Shown piece by piece: positions 34,749-43,313 of a DNA stretch of 64,000 nt. A program made the position numbers and the translations under genes. Every line of letters begins with the position of its first letter. Position 1 is the stretch's first letter. The notes beneath the pieces were generated by a model. The model was not told the origin of the DNA and searched no databases. It saw nothing but the letters and a program-made list of their open reading frames with translations. Source of the DNA: an uncultured bacterium (GTDB taxonomy: Bacteria > Armatimonadota > UBA5829); assembly GCA_938074205.1 (NCBI GenBank), contig CALJES010000013.1:26055-90054 (forward strand), given 5' to 3'.

Positions 34749-36824
34749 CTATGATATTGGTATGGCCGGGCTTGCGATGCCCAAGAGCCCCGAGAGAAGC
34801 GCCCAGATGATCCCCGTCGCGAACTCGCCAAGTATAAGCCCCAAGAAGAACGGCCGGAAGTTGCGATAGGTAGTTGCACCCCCGTAGCGCAGTATCAGCG
34901 CCTTCACAAGCCAGCCCACGAAGAATGAACTCCAATACACGATCGCAGGCCAAGCACATCCGATCGCATACCCCAATGGATGAAACGGCCACCACCAAAA
35001 CCGAGCGCGCATCGCATAAAGGAAAAACGTGAATATAAGCCCCACTGCAAACCACAAAGGAGCGCGGTAGTCGAAGTAAGGCACCTTCCGAAGAAGGATT
35101 CCAGTAGATTCATCAAAATACAAGCGGGGGTTAGCCATAAAAAACCAAGAGTTCAGCCGCAATCCGCCATATGTATAGATTATCCGCAGCTGGATAATCG
35201 AAGCCACAAAAGCCGCGATAACGATCGAGACTAAAACCCCTACGGCAACGCACCTTTTTCGTGCCCCGACAAGGTCTGCCCCTTTCATGCTGTCCATAAA
35301 TGCAGGCATCACGTTTCGAGGGTCGCGCATAAAAATGCCATTCAGAAAGGCAATTATTGTAAGATTTTGAGCCCCGAGCGCTGCCTTGGGAGCCGCGACT
35401 GCCCAAAGATCCAGCGGCCTAAACACTGGCTGGAGCATCAGAAGCCCCACTTCTGCTACGAACCGAGTCAGAACAAGCATGACTACCAGCACAAAAGAAC
35501 CCACCATAAAGGCACCAACTAACACGTTCAGTCCGGCCCCTTTTAACCAGAGCAGCATTAGCAGAAATGAAACAATTGCGCCCAGAAACGCTGTGCGGTA
35601 GGTCATATATTCATCGCTGTCGACCGCTACCGCGGAATCGGCGGAGTCGCTCGAAACACCCGGATTCGACCTTAACGCGTGCCAAACTCGCCTTGCCACC
35701 GCCCGCAGGTGCGGCCTCGCCAACCAGAAAAGGCTTATCGCGATCGCAACGAACGCGCCAGTCGATTGATACGCTTGATAAAACCTTGTCCCGCCGTAAA
35801 GAGGCGCTTGGTCGAGGTGGTATCCAAGGTAGAGAGCAATGAAGTCCTGAAAACGGAAGAAAAACAGAAAGAACCACATACTGAATGAGACATCCAGCGG
35901 CAGCAGATAGGCAAAGCCGATGATCGAAAATGACAAAACTAGAAAAGTAACGATCATCTCGTTCCAAGGTTTTGTCACGAAAAGCTGGTTCAGAATTAGC
36001 CAAGTCGGCAGCTGAGGGACGCTTGGCACCGATCGGTGCAGACCGTTCATCGAGTGAATGACAAGAGGAATAGCGAAACCTATCCACATTGCCTTGTTGC
36101 GCACAAAGGACCTGGATGATTCCTCGCTGACCAGCTCCATGGGAAGCTGTACCAAGGGGAAGCTGAGCTTTTCGTTATCCACCCACTGCCGCCGAAAGAG
36201 CGTAGCTACGCACGCCATCATAAAAAACAAAAGAAACGCAAATACAAGCCAGGCAGCCAACGGCTTGACCCACAGATTCCACGGAACCTGTTCTCCTACC
36301 CTCAGCCCTTCGTAGAATCGAACAGCAACCCACTGGCGCTCAGGTCCCTCCGGATCCCACGGCACCAACCACGACGGAATGTGCTTATAGAAAAGGCTAC
36401 TCCACAAACGGTCCTGGGGGTTTGCAAAATAGTTGATTCCTATCAGGTTCGGAAGGAGCTGTGTCATCAGTCCAAACGACGAAATGAGCGCAGCACACAC
36501 CAACATAAAGTAGATAACAGCCAACTCAGACGAGCTAAGGCCTAACCTGCGAGATATGCGTCTGACTAGGGCATTTGCAAGCAGAACTACAATGAGGACA
36601 CAAATTGCCCCCGGAGGCATGTGAGTCGCGCCCAGAAGGATTGCATCTATGCTGCCGCCGCGGCTGGCAATCAGCTCAGAAAACGCGACTATAAGGCATA
36701 CCCCTATAACGGCTAGAACCCCAACCAGATATGCCCGCAGCCTTACACCAACGGTGCCGCTGCCTTCTCTCTCACCGGTACTACTGCATTTGAAAGACTG
36801 AATTGAAGACTGTCGAAAATCCAC
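34749..36824 (-). CDS. Polytopic membrane protein of the DUF6784/DUF6785 type
   Basis: About 690 residues with some fourteen hydrophobic segments. Conserved-looking features include SSSELAVIYFMLVCAALISSFGLM, FRRQWVDNEKLSFPLVQLP, a large middle loop, FVAEVGLLMLQPVFRPLDLW and RFWWWPFHPLGYAIGCAWP. Proteins of this arrangement, recently split into DUF6785 and DUF6784, occur in Armatimonadota, Planctomycetota and Lentisphaerota and recall oligopeptide-type transporters in layout; their substrate is unknown. The frame is open to a TTG at 36851, but a TATAAT on the minus strand at 36846-36841 overlaps that codon, so GTG 36824 is preferred with low certainty. It is 57 bases upstream of the large glycosidase-like gene on the same strand. 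Confidence 0.78.
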   Translation of the reverse strand: MDFRQSSIQSFKCSSTGEREGSGTVGVRLRAYLVGVLAVIGVCLIVAFSELIASRGGSIDAILLGATHMPPGAICVLIVVLLANALVRRISRRLGLSSSELAVIYFMLVCAALISSFGLMTQLLPNLIGINYFANPQDRLWSSLFYKHIPSWLVPWDPEGPERQWVAVRFYEGLRVGEQVPWNLWVKPLAAWLVFAFLLFFMMACVATLFRRQWVDNEKLSFPLVQLPMELVSEESSRSFVRNKAMWIGFAIPLVIHSMNGLHRSVPSVPQLPTWLILNQLFVTKPWNEMIVTFLVLSFSIIGFAYLLPLDVSFSMWFFLFFFRFQDFIALYLGYHLDQAPLYGGTRFYQAYQSTGAFVAIAISLFWLARPHLRAVARRVWHALRSNPGVSSDSADSAVAVDSDEYMTYRTAFLGAIVSFLLMLLWLKGAGLNVLVGAFMVGSFVLVVMLVLTRFVAEVGLLMLQPVFRPLDLWAVAAPKAALGAQNLTIIAFLNGIFMRDPRNVMPAFMDSMKGADLVGARKRCVAVGVLVSIVIAAFVASIIQLRIIYTYGGLRLNSWFFMANPRLYFDESTGILLRKVPYFDYRAPLWFAVGLIFTFFLYAMRARFWWWPFHPLGYAIGCAWPAIVYWSSFFVGWLVKALILRYGGATTYRNFRPFFLGLILGEFATGIIWALLSGLLGIASPAIPIS

Positions 36825-36907
36825 CTGTGCAATGGTAGTTATTATACGCAATCGTAGATTAAGAAGAAAACCGGTATTTTTACCTACAAAGCAGCGGCTC
36901 CGAGTCC

Positions 36908-36936
36908 TTGACTGACGGAAAAACCTGGGCTATATT
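36908..36936 (+). promoter_or_regulatory. Sigma-70 promoter of the PEP-CTERM gene
   Basis: TTGACT (36908-36913) and TATATT (36931-36936) are exactly 17 bases apart; each matches the consensus at five of six positions. The predicted leader of about 95 bases contains a small GCTGCC/GGCAGC hairpin near 36958-36970 and ends in a strong AAAGGAGG ribosome site. Confidence 0.7.
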
Positions 36937-37037
36937 TCCTACCGGACTGGCTAGCTAGCTGCCGGGCAGCGAGTGTGCGGGGCCTGCCATCGCCGGCAGC
37001 AAACAAGCAACAATAAGAGAGGAAAGGAGGAACGATA

Positions 37038-37760
37038 ATGAGGCTTTGCGTATCTCTATGCGCGGCGCTTCTGCTGATCGCCAGCGCGGCGGCATGGTCG
37101 GCTCCAACGTATAGTTGGGAGCTGGCCGCATCATACGCCAACCTTTCGCGCCAGCCGTCAAGCGACGACATCATCCAGGGCAAGAATGTTTCCAACGGAG
37201 GCGCTGTAATCGAATACGGCGGTTTCCACTGGGCGTTCCCGGATCAGGCAGACGCGAAATACCTCACCGACGGCATCTACGGCGCCAACGTGCACTCGGT
37301 ACTTCACGACTACATGTTCCCATCGCTCAAGATTAGATACGAATTCGACCCCACACCAGTTTGGGAGATCTTGAGCTTCGGCGGAAACTCTGACAAGAAC
37401 GGTCGCGTATTCCAGAATGTGGACGTTGAGGTCAAGGTCGCAGGAGACTGGTTCGAGATAGTCCACGAAGCGACAACCGGCCCTTACTATGTCCACAACG
37501 GCGGCCAGTGGGAAGCATCCCTGATCCGAATCTACGATGACAGCGGCGGTATGCTTCTCGACGGGCTTCCCATAGAGGGTGTTAGACTCACCTACTGGAG
37601 TCCCGACAATACGCAGGACTGGTTCCTTCCCCGCACGGAACCCAACGCAATCTGCGCTAGTATAATCAAGGAGATAGACGTTATCGTCCCTGAGCCCGCC
37701 ACTATGGTTGGTCTTCTGATCGGTGTAGGCGGCCTCTTGGCACGACGACGAAGCAAGTAG
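37038..37760 (+). CDS. PEP-CTERM sorted exported protein
   Basis: This 240-residue protein has a signal peptide (MRLCVSLCAALLLIASAAAW). The C-terminal sorting signal has the full PEP-CTERM layout: VPEPATMVG, a hydrophobic stretch LLIGVGGLLA, then RRRSK. Such proteins are processed by an exosortase and attached or released at the surface. No exosortase is in the window. The body (about 20-210) is strand-rich (WEILSFGGNSDKNGRVFQNV, WFEIVHEATTG, GLPIEGVRLTYWSP), like an F5/8-type or other sugar-binding jelly roll. AAAGGAGG lies eight bases before the ATG. A strong promoter and terminator make it a single-gene transcript. Confidence 0.88.
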   Translation: MRLCVSLCAALLLIASAAAWSAPTYSWELAASYANLSRQPSSDDIIQGKNVSNGGAVIEYGGFHWAFPDQADAKYLTDGIYGANVHSVLHDYMFPSLKIRYEFDPTPVWEILSFGGNSDKNGRVFQNVDVEVKVAGDWFEIVHEATTGPYYVHNGGQWEASLIRIYDDSGGMLLDGLPIEGVRLTYWSPDNTQDWFLPRTEPNAICASIIKEIDVIVPEPATMVGLLIGVGGLLARRRSK

Positions 37761-37773
37761 TCAAAGCTACCAA

Positions 37774-37815
37774 GGAAAGCCGTTCCGAGATAATGGGAAC
37801 GGCTTTCCGATTTTT
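37774..37815 (+). terminator. Rho-independent terminator after the PEP-CTERM gene
   Basis: A perfect 13-base stem pairs 37774-37786 (GGAAAGCCGTTCC) with 37796-37808, with a nine-base loop, followed by GATTTTT. It isolates the PEP-CTERM gene from the Kelch gene. Confidence 0.9.
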
Positions 37816-37956
37816 CGTCGGCAAGAGTGCTACATTACCGGATTATGACCATCCAGGTTGGCTTATGCAGATGCATATTCTCGCTTCAAAGCGCGGGCAA
37901 TGTGCGTCGACACGAGCCAAATAATCAAACGAATTATGAATTGGAGGGCGAGAGAC

Positions 37957-40752
37957 ATGAAAGCTAAGAACACAGGGCTGGCTTTATGTGGGCTGTTGGC
38001 TGCTTTGCTGACAGTTTGCCTGCTGCCTAGCCCGAGTACGGCGGCGACGCAGGGACCGCTACTTGGCACATGGGAAGAGGTAACCACATCAGGCACTTAC
38101 ACTCCCAGATCGCATGCGGCCTCAGCGTTTGCCAACAACTACCTCTGGGTGATCGGCGGAGTGGATGCAGGCGGCAATGTTGTCAACACGGTGGAAGGCT
38201 TATATGTGCTAACTAGGGCTTGGGTATCAAAAGCGCCCATGCCCACGGCTCGGCGCGACGCTGTAGCCGTTGCGGTAGACGGCAAAGTCTACGTTCTCGG
38301 AGGCGCAGACTCAGAGGGAAATCCTCTGAAGACAGTCGAAATGTTTGACCCTGCAACCAACGCTTGGACGACGAAGGCAGACATGCTTGTTGCGCGCCGC
38401 GCAATGGTTGCCGTGCCGTATGTACGTGGCACCACAAAGGAGATCCACGTATACGGCAGCGATCCGACCGCAATGTTTCCGGACAATGTCAGATACGATA
38501 TCTACGACATAGCAAACGACCAGTGGCGCGCAGCTCCGGTTAACGCTCCTTCAGCCCAATGCGAAGCATGTGGCACCGCAGCAAAGGACCTCAAAGACGG
38601 CAAGGTATACCTATATCTTTTCGGCGGATACAGCGGCGGTGCTGGGGTTTCGTCTAGCTGCTGGCGCATAGACCCTAGCCAGGCAAGCCCGAGCTGGGAT
38701 TCAGAAGTCGGCGACATGCCTCGCGCGGTGATTCAGGCCGCGGCAATCACAGTCGATGCAGCAAGCCCGGACGGAGGCAGCGGGCAGTACCCATTCGTGA
38801 TCGGAGGAAATACCGACCGCTCAGGTCAGCGCTTCTCGTCGGCGATAATGGTTTATGAATCCGGAATATACAACGGCTGGATAACCGGACCGGATGTCGC
38901 CCCAGATCTGCCTGAACCCAGAGGCGACAGGCCTGCCGTATGCATCGCTGGCGGGAAGCTGTGGGTAGCTGGAGGATCCACTATAGTTGACGGAGCGGTG
39001 GTACCTGCAACTAAAGTCTTCCGCGCAGCGATAAATACAAACAATTATCCGCCGCCCCCTCCTGTCGAGAATCCTCTTCTTGTTGGCTGGGAGAACGTCA
39101 ATGCAGATATCCCCACTCCGCGGTGGTACACGGTTCACGCGGTAGTTGACGGCAAGCTCTATGTCATGGGCGGCTGGGACACGAATGACGGCTACGGCGC
39201 ACCACCAGTTGGCACCAACGAGATGTACGACCCGGAAACAAATGAATGGTACACAAAAGCGTCCATGCCCGTGCCGGTAAGAGGGGCTGCCTGCGCAGCA
39301 ATAGGTAGCAAGATATACGTCGCCGGCGGCTCAAGAACTAAACGCGACGTGCCAGATTATTGCGACGTGCTGCAGATCTACGATACCGTCAGCGACTCCT
39401 GGACTATAGGTCCTCCAATGCCCACCCCGCGCGACCTGGTAACAGGGTTCGCAGTGGAAGGCAAATTCCACGTTATCGGCGGCTCAAAACAAGACCCAAG
39501 CGACCCCAACAAACTGGTTAACGCGTGGGAGCATGAGGTCTACGACCCTGAAATGAACTCTTGGTATTCGGCAACACCTCCTGGCACTCCTTGGCCTTTG
39601 GCTGATTCGTCTGCGACTGTTGTTGCAAGCGGAGCCTACCAGTGGGTATACATGGCCAACGGATGGTGGGCTGGCACTCAGCTTTCATATGCCGCGCGCT
39701 GGAACGGCGTCACCGGAGGGCCATACAACGATCAGTGGTATCGCATAGCTGATCTGCCCGTAGGTGGAAACTCCGGAGCGACACTCACAACCATTACCGA
39801 CGGTTCAGGAACACAGTGGCCCGCCATCTTTGGTGGTCACTTCGGACCGGTCGGCTATTACAATAAGGTCTTCGTATACCACGAGTTCGGGGACCCAGTG
39901 TTCAGCAACAGATGGATGCGCGATACAGCCCTGCCGTACCCTCGCGGCGGGCGAATGGCAGTGGCGCAGATAGGCAACTACGTATACGTAGCAGCAGGAA
40001 TGGGCCCACTGGGACTCGCTAGGGATACCTGGAGATCGGCAATAGGTTCAGGTCTTCCGATAGACGTGGAGCGCATCGGTGAGGCCATAGCGCAGCCGAA
40101 CGGAAAACGTGTCAACATCACGCAGCCAAAGGTGGTAACCAGAACCTATACAACTCAGGCCACGTTCGAAACCTACTTCTGGATCGAGGAAGAAGATCGA
40201 TCTGCAGCTCTCAGAGTAGGGCCAACTACTGAACCCATATATCCGGGCAACAAGGTGCTCGTCAGCGGCAGTATTACAACTGACCAAGCCACAGGAGAGC
40301 GGACCTTTTCCCCGAGCTCAATTATCGTCGACAGCAACGTTTACGAGATACCCAAACCCATCGGTATCACGAACCGCTGTTTCATCGGCGGCAGTACAGG
40401 TTCACAGCCCGGCAGACCTGGCGGCGTGGGACTGAACAATATGGGTATGCTTGCGCGCGTGTGGGGTAGAGTCACATCATCCCCCGGAGAGCTGGGGTAT
40501 GACTACCGCCCCTACTTCTACATCGACGACGGCTCCGGATTAAGCGACGGTACCGAGGCCTACGGTGTGCCTAACATCGGCCTGCGAGTGTATCACCAGT
40601 ACTACGCCAATCCTCCAGTTGGGGCATACGTCAGCGTAATCGGGATCGTCTCCTGTGAGCGAATAGACGGAAAGCTAGTTCCGATGCTCCTGTCAGACGA
40701 GCTAACAATAATGAGCGGTGACGCCGTGTACACTTACGAGGAGGAAGACTAG
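37957..40752 (+). CDS. Secreted Kelch-repeat protein with C-terminal OB-fold-like domains
   Basis: I start at ATG 37957 with GGAGGG about eight bases upstream; a signal peptide follows (GLALCGLLAALLTVCLLPSPSTAA). Residues about 35-340 and 365-700 (in the 931-residue product) are two Kelch propellers, seen in repeated units such as KVYVLGGADSEGNPLKTVEMF and KLYVMGGWDTNDG with the paired Gly and later Trp. After about 715 come two strand-rich modules (FETYFWIEEEDRSAALRVG, PGNKVLVSGSI and YFYIDDGSGLSDG, VGAYVSVIGIVSC) that read like OB-fold domains. The protein ends in an acidic tail. It may bind glycans or surface partners; there is no catalytic motif. Two propellers plus two OB modules in one chain is an unusual architecture. 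Confidence 0.82.
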   Translation: MKAKNTGLALCGLLAALLTVCLLPSPSTAATQGPLLGTWEEVTTSGTYTPRSHAASAFANNYLWVIGGVDAGGNVVNTVEGLYVLTRAWVSKAPMPTARRDAVAVAVDGKVYVLGGADSEGNPLKTVEMFDPATNAWTTKADMLVARRAMVAVPYVRGTTKEIHVYGSDPTAMFPDNVRYDIYDIANDQWRAAPVNAPSAQCEACGTAAKDLKDGKVYLYLFGGYSGGAGVSSSCWRIDPSQASPSWDSEVGDMPRAVIQAAAITVDAASPDGGSGQYPFVIGGNTDRSGQRFSSAIMVYESGIYNGWITGPDVAPDLPEPRGDRPAVCIAGGKLWVAGGSTIVDGAVVPATKVFRAAINTNNYPPPPPVENPLLVGWENVNADIPTPRWYTVHAVVDGKLYVMGGWDTNDGYGAPPVGTNEMYDPETNEWYTKASMPVPVRGAACAAIGSKIYVAGGSRTKRDVPDYCDVLQIYDTVSDSWTIGPPMPTPRDLVTGFAVEGKFHVIGGSKQDPSDPNKLVNAWEHEVYDPEMNSWYSATPPGTPWPLADSSATVVASGAYQWVYMANGWWAGTQLSYAARWNGVTGGPYNDQWYRIADLPVGGNSGATLTTITDGSGTQWPAIFGGHFGPVGYYNKVFVYHEFGDPVFSNRWMRDTALPYPRGGRMAVAQIGNYVYVAAGMGPLGLARDTWRSAIGSGLPIDVERIGEAIAQPNGKRVNITQPKVVTRTYTTQATFETYFWIEEEDRSAALRVGPTTEPIYPGNKVLVSGSITTDQATGERTFSPSSIIVDSNVYEIPKPIGITNRCFIGGSTGSQPGRPGGVGLNNMGMLARVWGRVTSSPGELGYDYRPYFYIDDGSGLSDGTEAYGVPNIGLRVYHQYYANPPVGAYVSVIGIVSCERIDGKLVPMLLSDELTIMSGDAVYTYEEED

Positions 40753-40783
40753 CCCTCGTAAAACAGTACAGTGCAATGAACGT

Positions 40784-40817
40784 GCGGACGTGCTCCACAG
40801 AGCACGTCCGCTTTATT
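40784..40817 (+). terminator. Rho-independent terminator after the Kelch gene
   Basis: A perfect 12-base stem (40784-40795 GCGGACGTGCTC with 40800-40811) closes a four-base loop and is followed by TTTATT. It lies between convergent genes; the opposite strand has a weaker T-run, so it may stop transcription from both sides. Confidence 0.85.
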
Positions 40818-40827
40818 AAACGTCAGG

Positions 40828-42393
40828 TTAAAGCTCGATAGGTTTCCCTTTTTCCGGAATGACTACCTTACACATATCGCCAACAAGACTCTTGTACTCT
40901 TCCGCATGTTCGGTGTGCACTGGAATGAGCACTTTAGGACGAATACCCTCGGCTATCTTGGCCAGTTCCGGACCCGAGGCGTGACCCGATACATGGAACG
41001 GGTCTGATTCCGGATCCGATTGGTCTAGTTGGCCATACAGTTTCAAATCAAACCGACATATCCAATTCCTGAGCCTGCGGGCGTCGATTGCCATTTCCTC
41101 GTTGAACGCCTCACACGAAGAAAACACATATGCAGAATCCTTGGCGGGCTTGATGTAGGCAAGTTCGTTGATATCCCAAAAGCTAAAACAGCATATAAAA
41201 TCGCCCTGGTTAGCGCGCACATCATCAGGCCGCACAAAAAGGGATTCCGGGTGCGATTCGCGCAGGTGCTTCTTCCATGAATCCAATGTCGACTGGTATT
41301 CCCAATAGACCTTTATCACCGAATCGTCAATGGAAGGGACCATCTCAGGGTCGGCTGCGGCCTTGCGCATCATATCCAGAAGATAGGCATCCGACGGCAG
41401 CACTGCCAGATTTCTCCCAGTCTCGCGCGCGACGTCCATAAACGTAAGCAGCCTTTCAACATTCCTGGGTCCGAAATCCGCCACTACCAAACCAGAGTGG
41501 CCCTTAACCGCGGCAAGACACGAGTCGCGCACCTGATCCTCAGTGACGCCGCTCTTGGCACTGACCCGCGTGCCCTCTACGACAAGCGCAACCGGCTTTA
41601 GCTTGGCGGCTTCCTCCACAAACCGCAAAGTCGCCTCCCTATATTTGCCCGACACACGCAGATCGCCGGTGTATACGATCCAGCCGGCGCCCGTTTCCAC
41701 AGCCCAAGCCGATGCGCCGTATACCGAGTGGTCTACTGGAAAACTTATTAGACGCAAGCCAGCACACGAACGTGCTTGCTGAAGATCCTCCGCCTTCAGA
41801 GTCTTTTTGGCATGCGGCAGCGATTGCCACTGTTCGATGAAATCCGCAGGAGGAGCTGTCGTGAGATAGTAACTCCTGGTCTGCGCCTCATTGGTTCGCA
41901 TGGTGCGAAGGCCCTCGCATTCGCCTGCGACGTACTCCCGAGGCGTCCAATAGCAATACTCAGCTGCCGTAGCCCCCCTTCCTGCGTCTTGCAGCGCACG
42001 CGACACTGCTGCAGTGATAGGCGAACAGTAAATCGGAATATCGCTGCGCAGAAAGTGTATGCTGCCTATATGATCAACGTGCGCGTGAGAAACCAGCACC
42101 CCGCCGACTTCCCCGATCTCCGCCGCCCCCACATCATCCCAGAGACTGTGCTCCTCACATAGCCTTGTGACCATATCGGGGCGATAAAGGTCTCGAAACG
42201 CCGGCAGCAAGCCCATAAGGATATATTCGTATATCCCTTGGCAGGATTTTGGCTTGAGGAACTCTTCGTAGTAACGCCCCTGCTCGCTGAAGTTAGTTCC
42301 GAAGTCAAAGAAGAGCTTTGCAGATCCATCTTCGAGCAGAATCTTGTTGCCGCCGATGCAGCCGGCACCGTCGAGCACAGTTATCCTCACCAT
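40828..42393 (-). CDS. Metallo-beta-lactamase/beta-CASP (RNase J-like) protein
   Basis: This 521-residue protein has the RNase J/CPSF motif order: GAGCIGGNKILLED at the start, HAHVDH at 103-108 (motif 2), FPVDHSVYGASAW, VYTGDLRVSG (motif 4-like), then a beta-CASP part with VVADFGPRNVERLLTF and late VSGHASGPEL and IPVHTEHAEEY. RNase J proteins usually have about 550 residues and a C-terminal domain; here the chain ends soon after the last motif, and there is an extra segment of about 60 residues before motif 2. GGAGGGGG lies before the ATG. Its transcript probably continues from lepA and lipA. RNA processing is the likely role, but activity on another substrate is possible. Confidence 0.8.
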   Translation of the reverse strand: MVRITVLDGAGCIGGNKILLEDGSAKLFFDFGTNFSEQGRYYEEFLKPKSCQGIYEYILMGLLPAFRDLYRPDMVTRLCEEHSLWDDVGAAEIGEVGGVLVSHAHVDHIGSIHFLRSDIPIYCSPITAAVSRALQDAGRGATAAEYCYWTPREYVAGECEGLRTMRTNEAQTRSYYLTTAPPADFIEQWQSLPHAKKTLKAEDLQQARSCAGLRLISFPVDHSVYGASAWAVETGAGWIVYTGDLRVSGKYREATLRFVEEAAKLKPVALVVEGTRVSAKSGVTEDQVRDSCLAAVKGHSGLVVADFGPRNVERLLTFMDVARETGRNLAVLPSDAYLLDMMRKAAADPEMVPSIDDSVIKVYWEYQSTLDSWKKHLRESHPESLFVRPDDVRANQGDFICCFSFWDINELAYIKPAKDSAYVFSSCEAFNEEMAIDARRLRNWICRFDLKLYGQLDQSDPESDPFHVSGHASGPELAKIAEGIRPKVLIPVHTEHAEEYKSLVGDMCKVVIPEKGKPIEL

Positions 42394-42459
42394 TCTCTCT
42401 TCCCCCTCCGAACCAGGCCGGTCTCAGATGACTGGCCAACCGGCCAAGTGCACAGCCCA

Positions 42460-43311
42460 CTACTCAAACACGCAATCGGCCGCGTGATAAGAACTGCGCA
42501 CCAAAGGCCCCGACTCAACTATCGCAAATCCCATTTCGATGCCCACTCGCTTGAGGCACTCAAACTCTTCAGGTGTGTAGAACCGCGCAATCGGAGCGTG
42601 TTTATCTGAGGGCGCGAGGTACTGACCTATCGTGAGCACGTCGCATCCCACGCCGCGCAGATCGCGCATCGTCTGAATTATCTCTTCCCAGGTTTCACCC
42701 ACCCCGACCATCAATCCCGACTTGGTCCTTGCTCTAACCCTAGACCTTCTCAGCAACTCGAGGGAGATTTCATACTTGGCCTGAGGCCTGATCTGCGGAT
42801 AAAGTCGTGGAACTGTTTCGACGTTATGATTAAGCACCTCCGGACCTGCATCTAGCACAGTGTCCAGGGCAGCCCAGTCGCCCCTAAAATCCGGAACCAG
42901 CACCTCGACCGTGCAGTCAGGCACATACTCTCGGATGAGCCTTATAGTCTCCGCAAAAAGGCTTGCGCCTCCGTCGGCGAGATCGTCCCTCGTGACGCTA
43001 GTTATTACTGCATGCCTTAGCCTCAAATAGGCAACCGCCTGAGCTACGCGGCGCGGCTCATCAAGGTCCGCAGCTTCGGGCTGACCGTGTTGCACAGCAC
43101 AGAAGCGGCAGTTGCGAGTGCATATGCCGCCGAGAATCATAAACGTCGCCGTACGGGCGCGCCAGCACTCGCCAATGTTTGGGCAGTTGGCGCTCTGGCA
43201 CACCGTATGCAGCCTCTTGGACTCGACTACCCGCCTTACATCTTCATAGCCCGGTCCCGACGGCGCTCGGACTTTCAACCAGTCAGGACGCTTTTGAACT
43301 GGCACGTTCAT
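42460..43311 (-). CDS. lipA: Lipoyl synthase
   Basis: This radical-SAM enzyme inserts two sulfur atoms into octanoyl-protein to make lipoate. The auxiliary cluster Cys38, Cys43 and Cys49 is in CQSANCPNIGEC, and the SAM cluster Cys64, Cys68 and Cys71 in CTRNCRFC. HNVETVPRLYPQIRP, KSGLMVGVGET and DVLTIGQYLAPS complete the family pattern; the C terminus has VRSSYHA with the Ser used as cluster ligand. At 283 residues it is slightly short but complete. It starts two bases after the lepA stop, so the two genes are cotranscribed. No lipB or lplA is present here. Confidence 0.96.
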   Translation of the reverse strand: MNVPVQKRPDWLKVRAPSGPGYEDVRRVVESKRLHTVCQSANCPNIGECWRARTATFMILGGICTRNCRFCAVQHGQPEAADLDEPRRVAQAVAYLRLRHAVITSVTRDDLADGGASLFAETIRLIREYVPDCTVEVLVPDFRGDWAALDTVLDAGPEVLNHNVETVPRLYPQIRPQAKYEISLELLRRSRVRARTKSGLMVGVGETWEEIIQTMRDLRGVGCDVLTIGQYLAPSDKHAPIARFYTPEEFECLKRVGIEMGFAIVESGPLVRSSYHAADCVFE

Positions 43312-43313
43312 GC

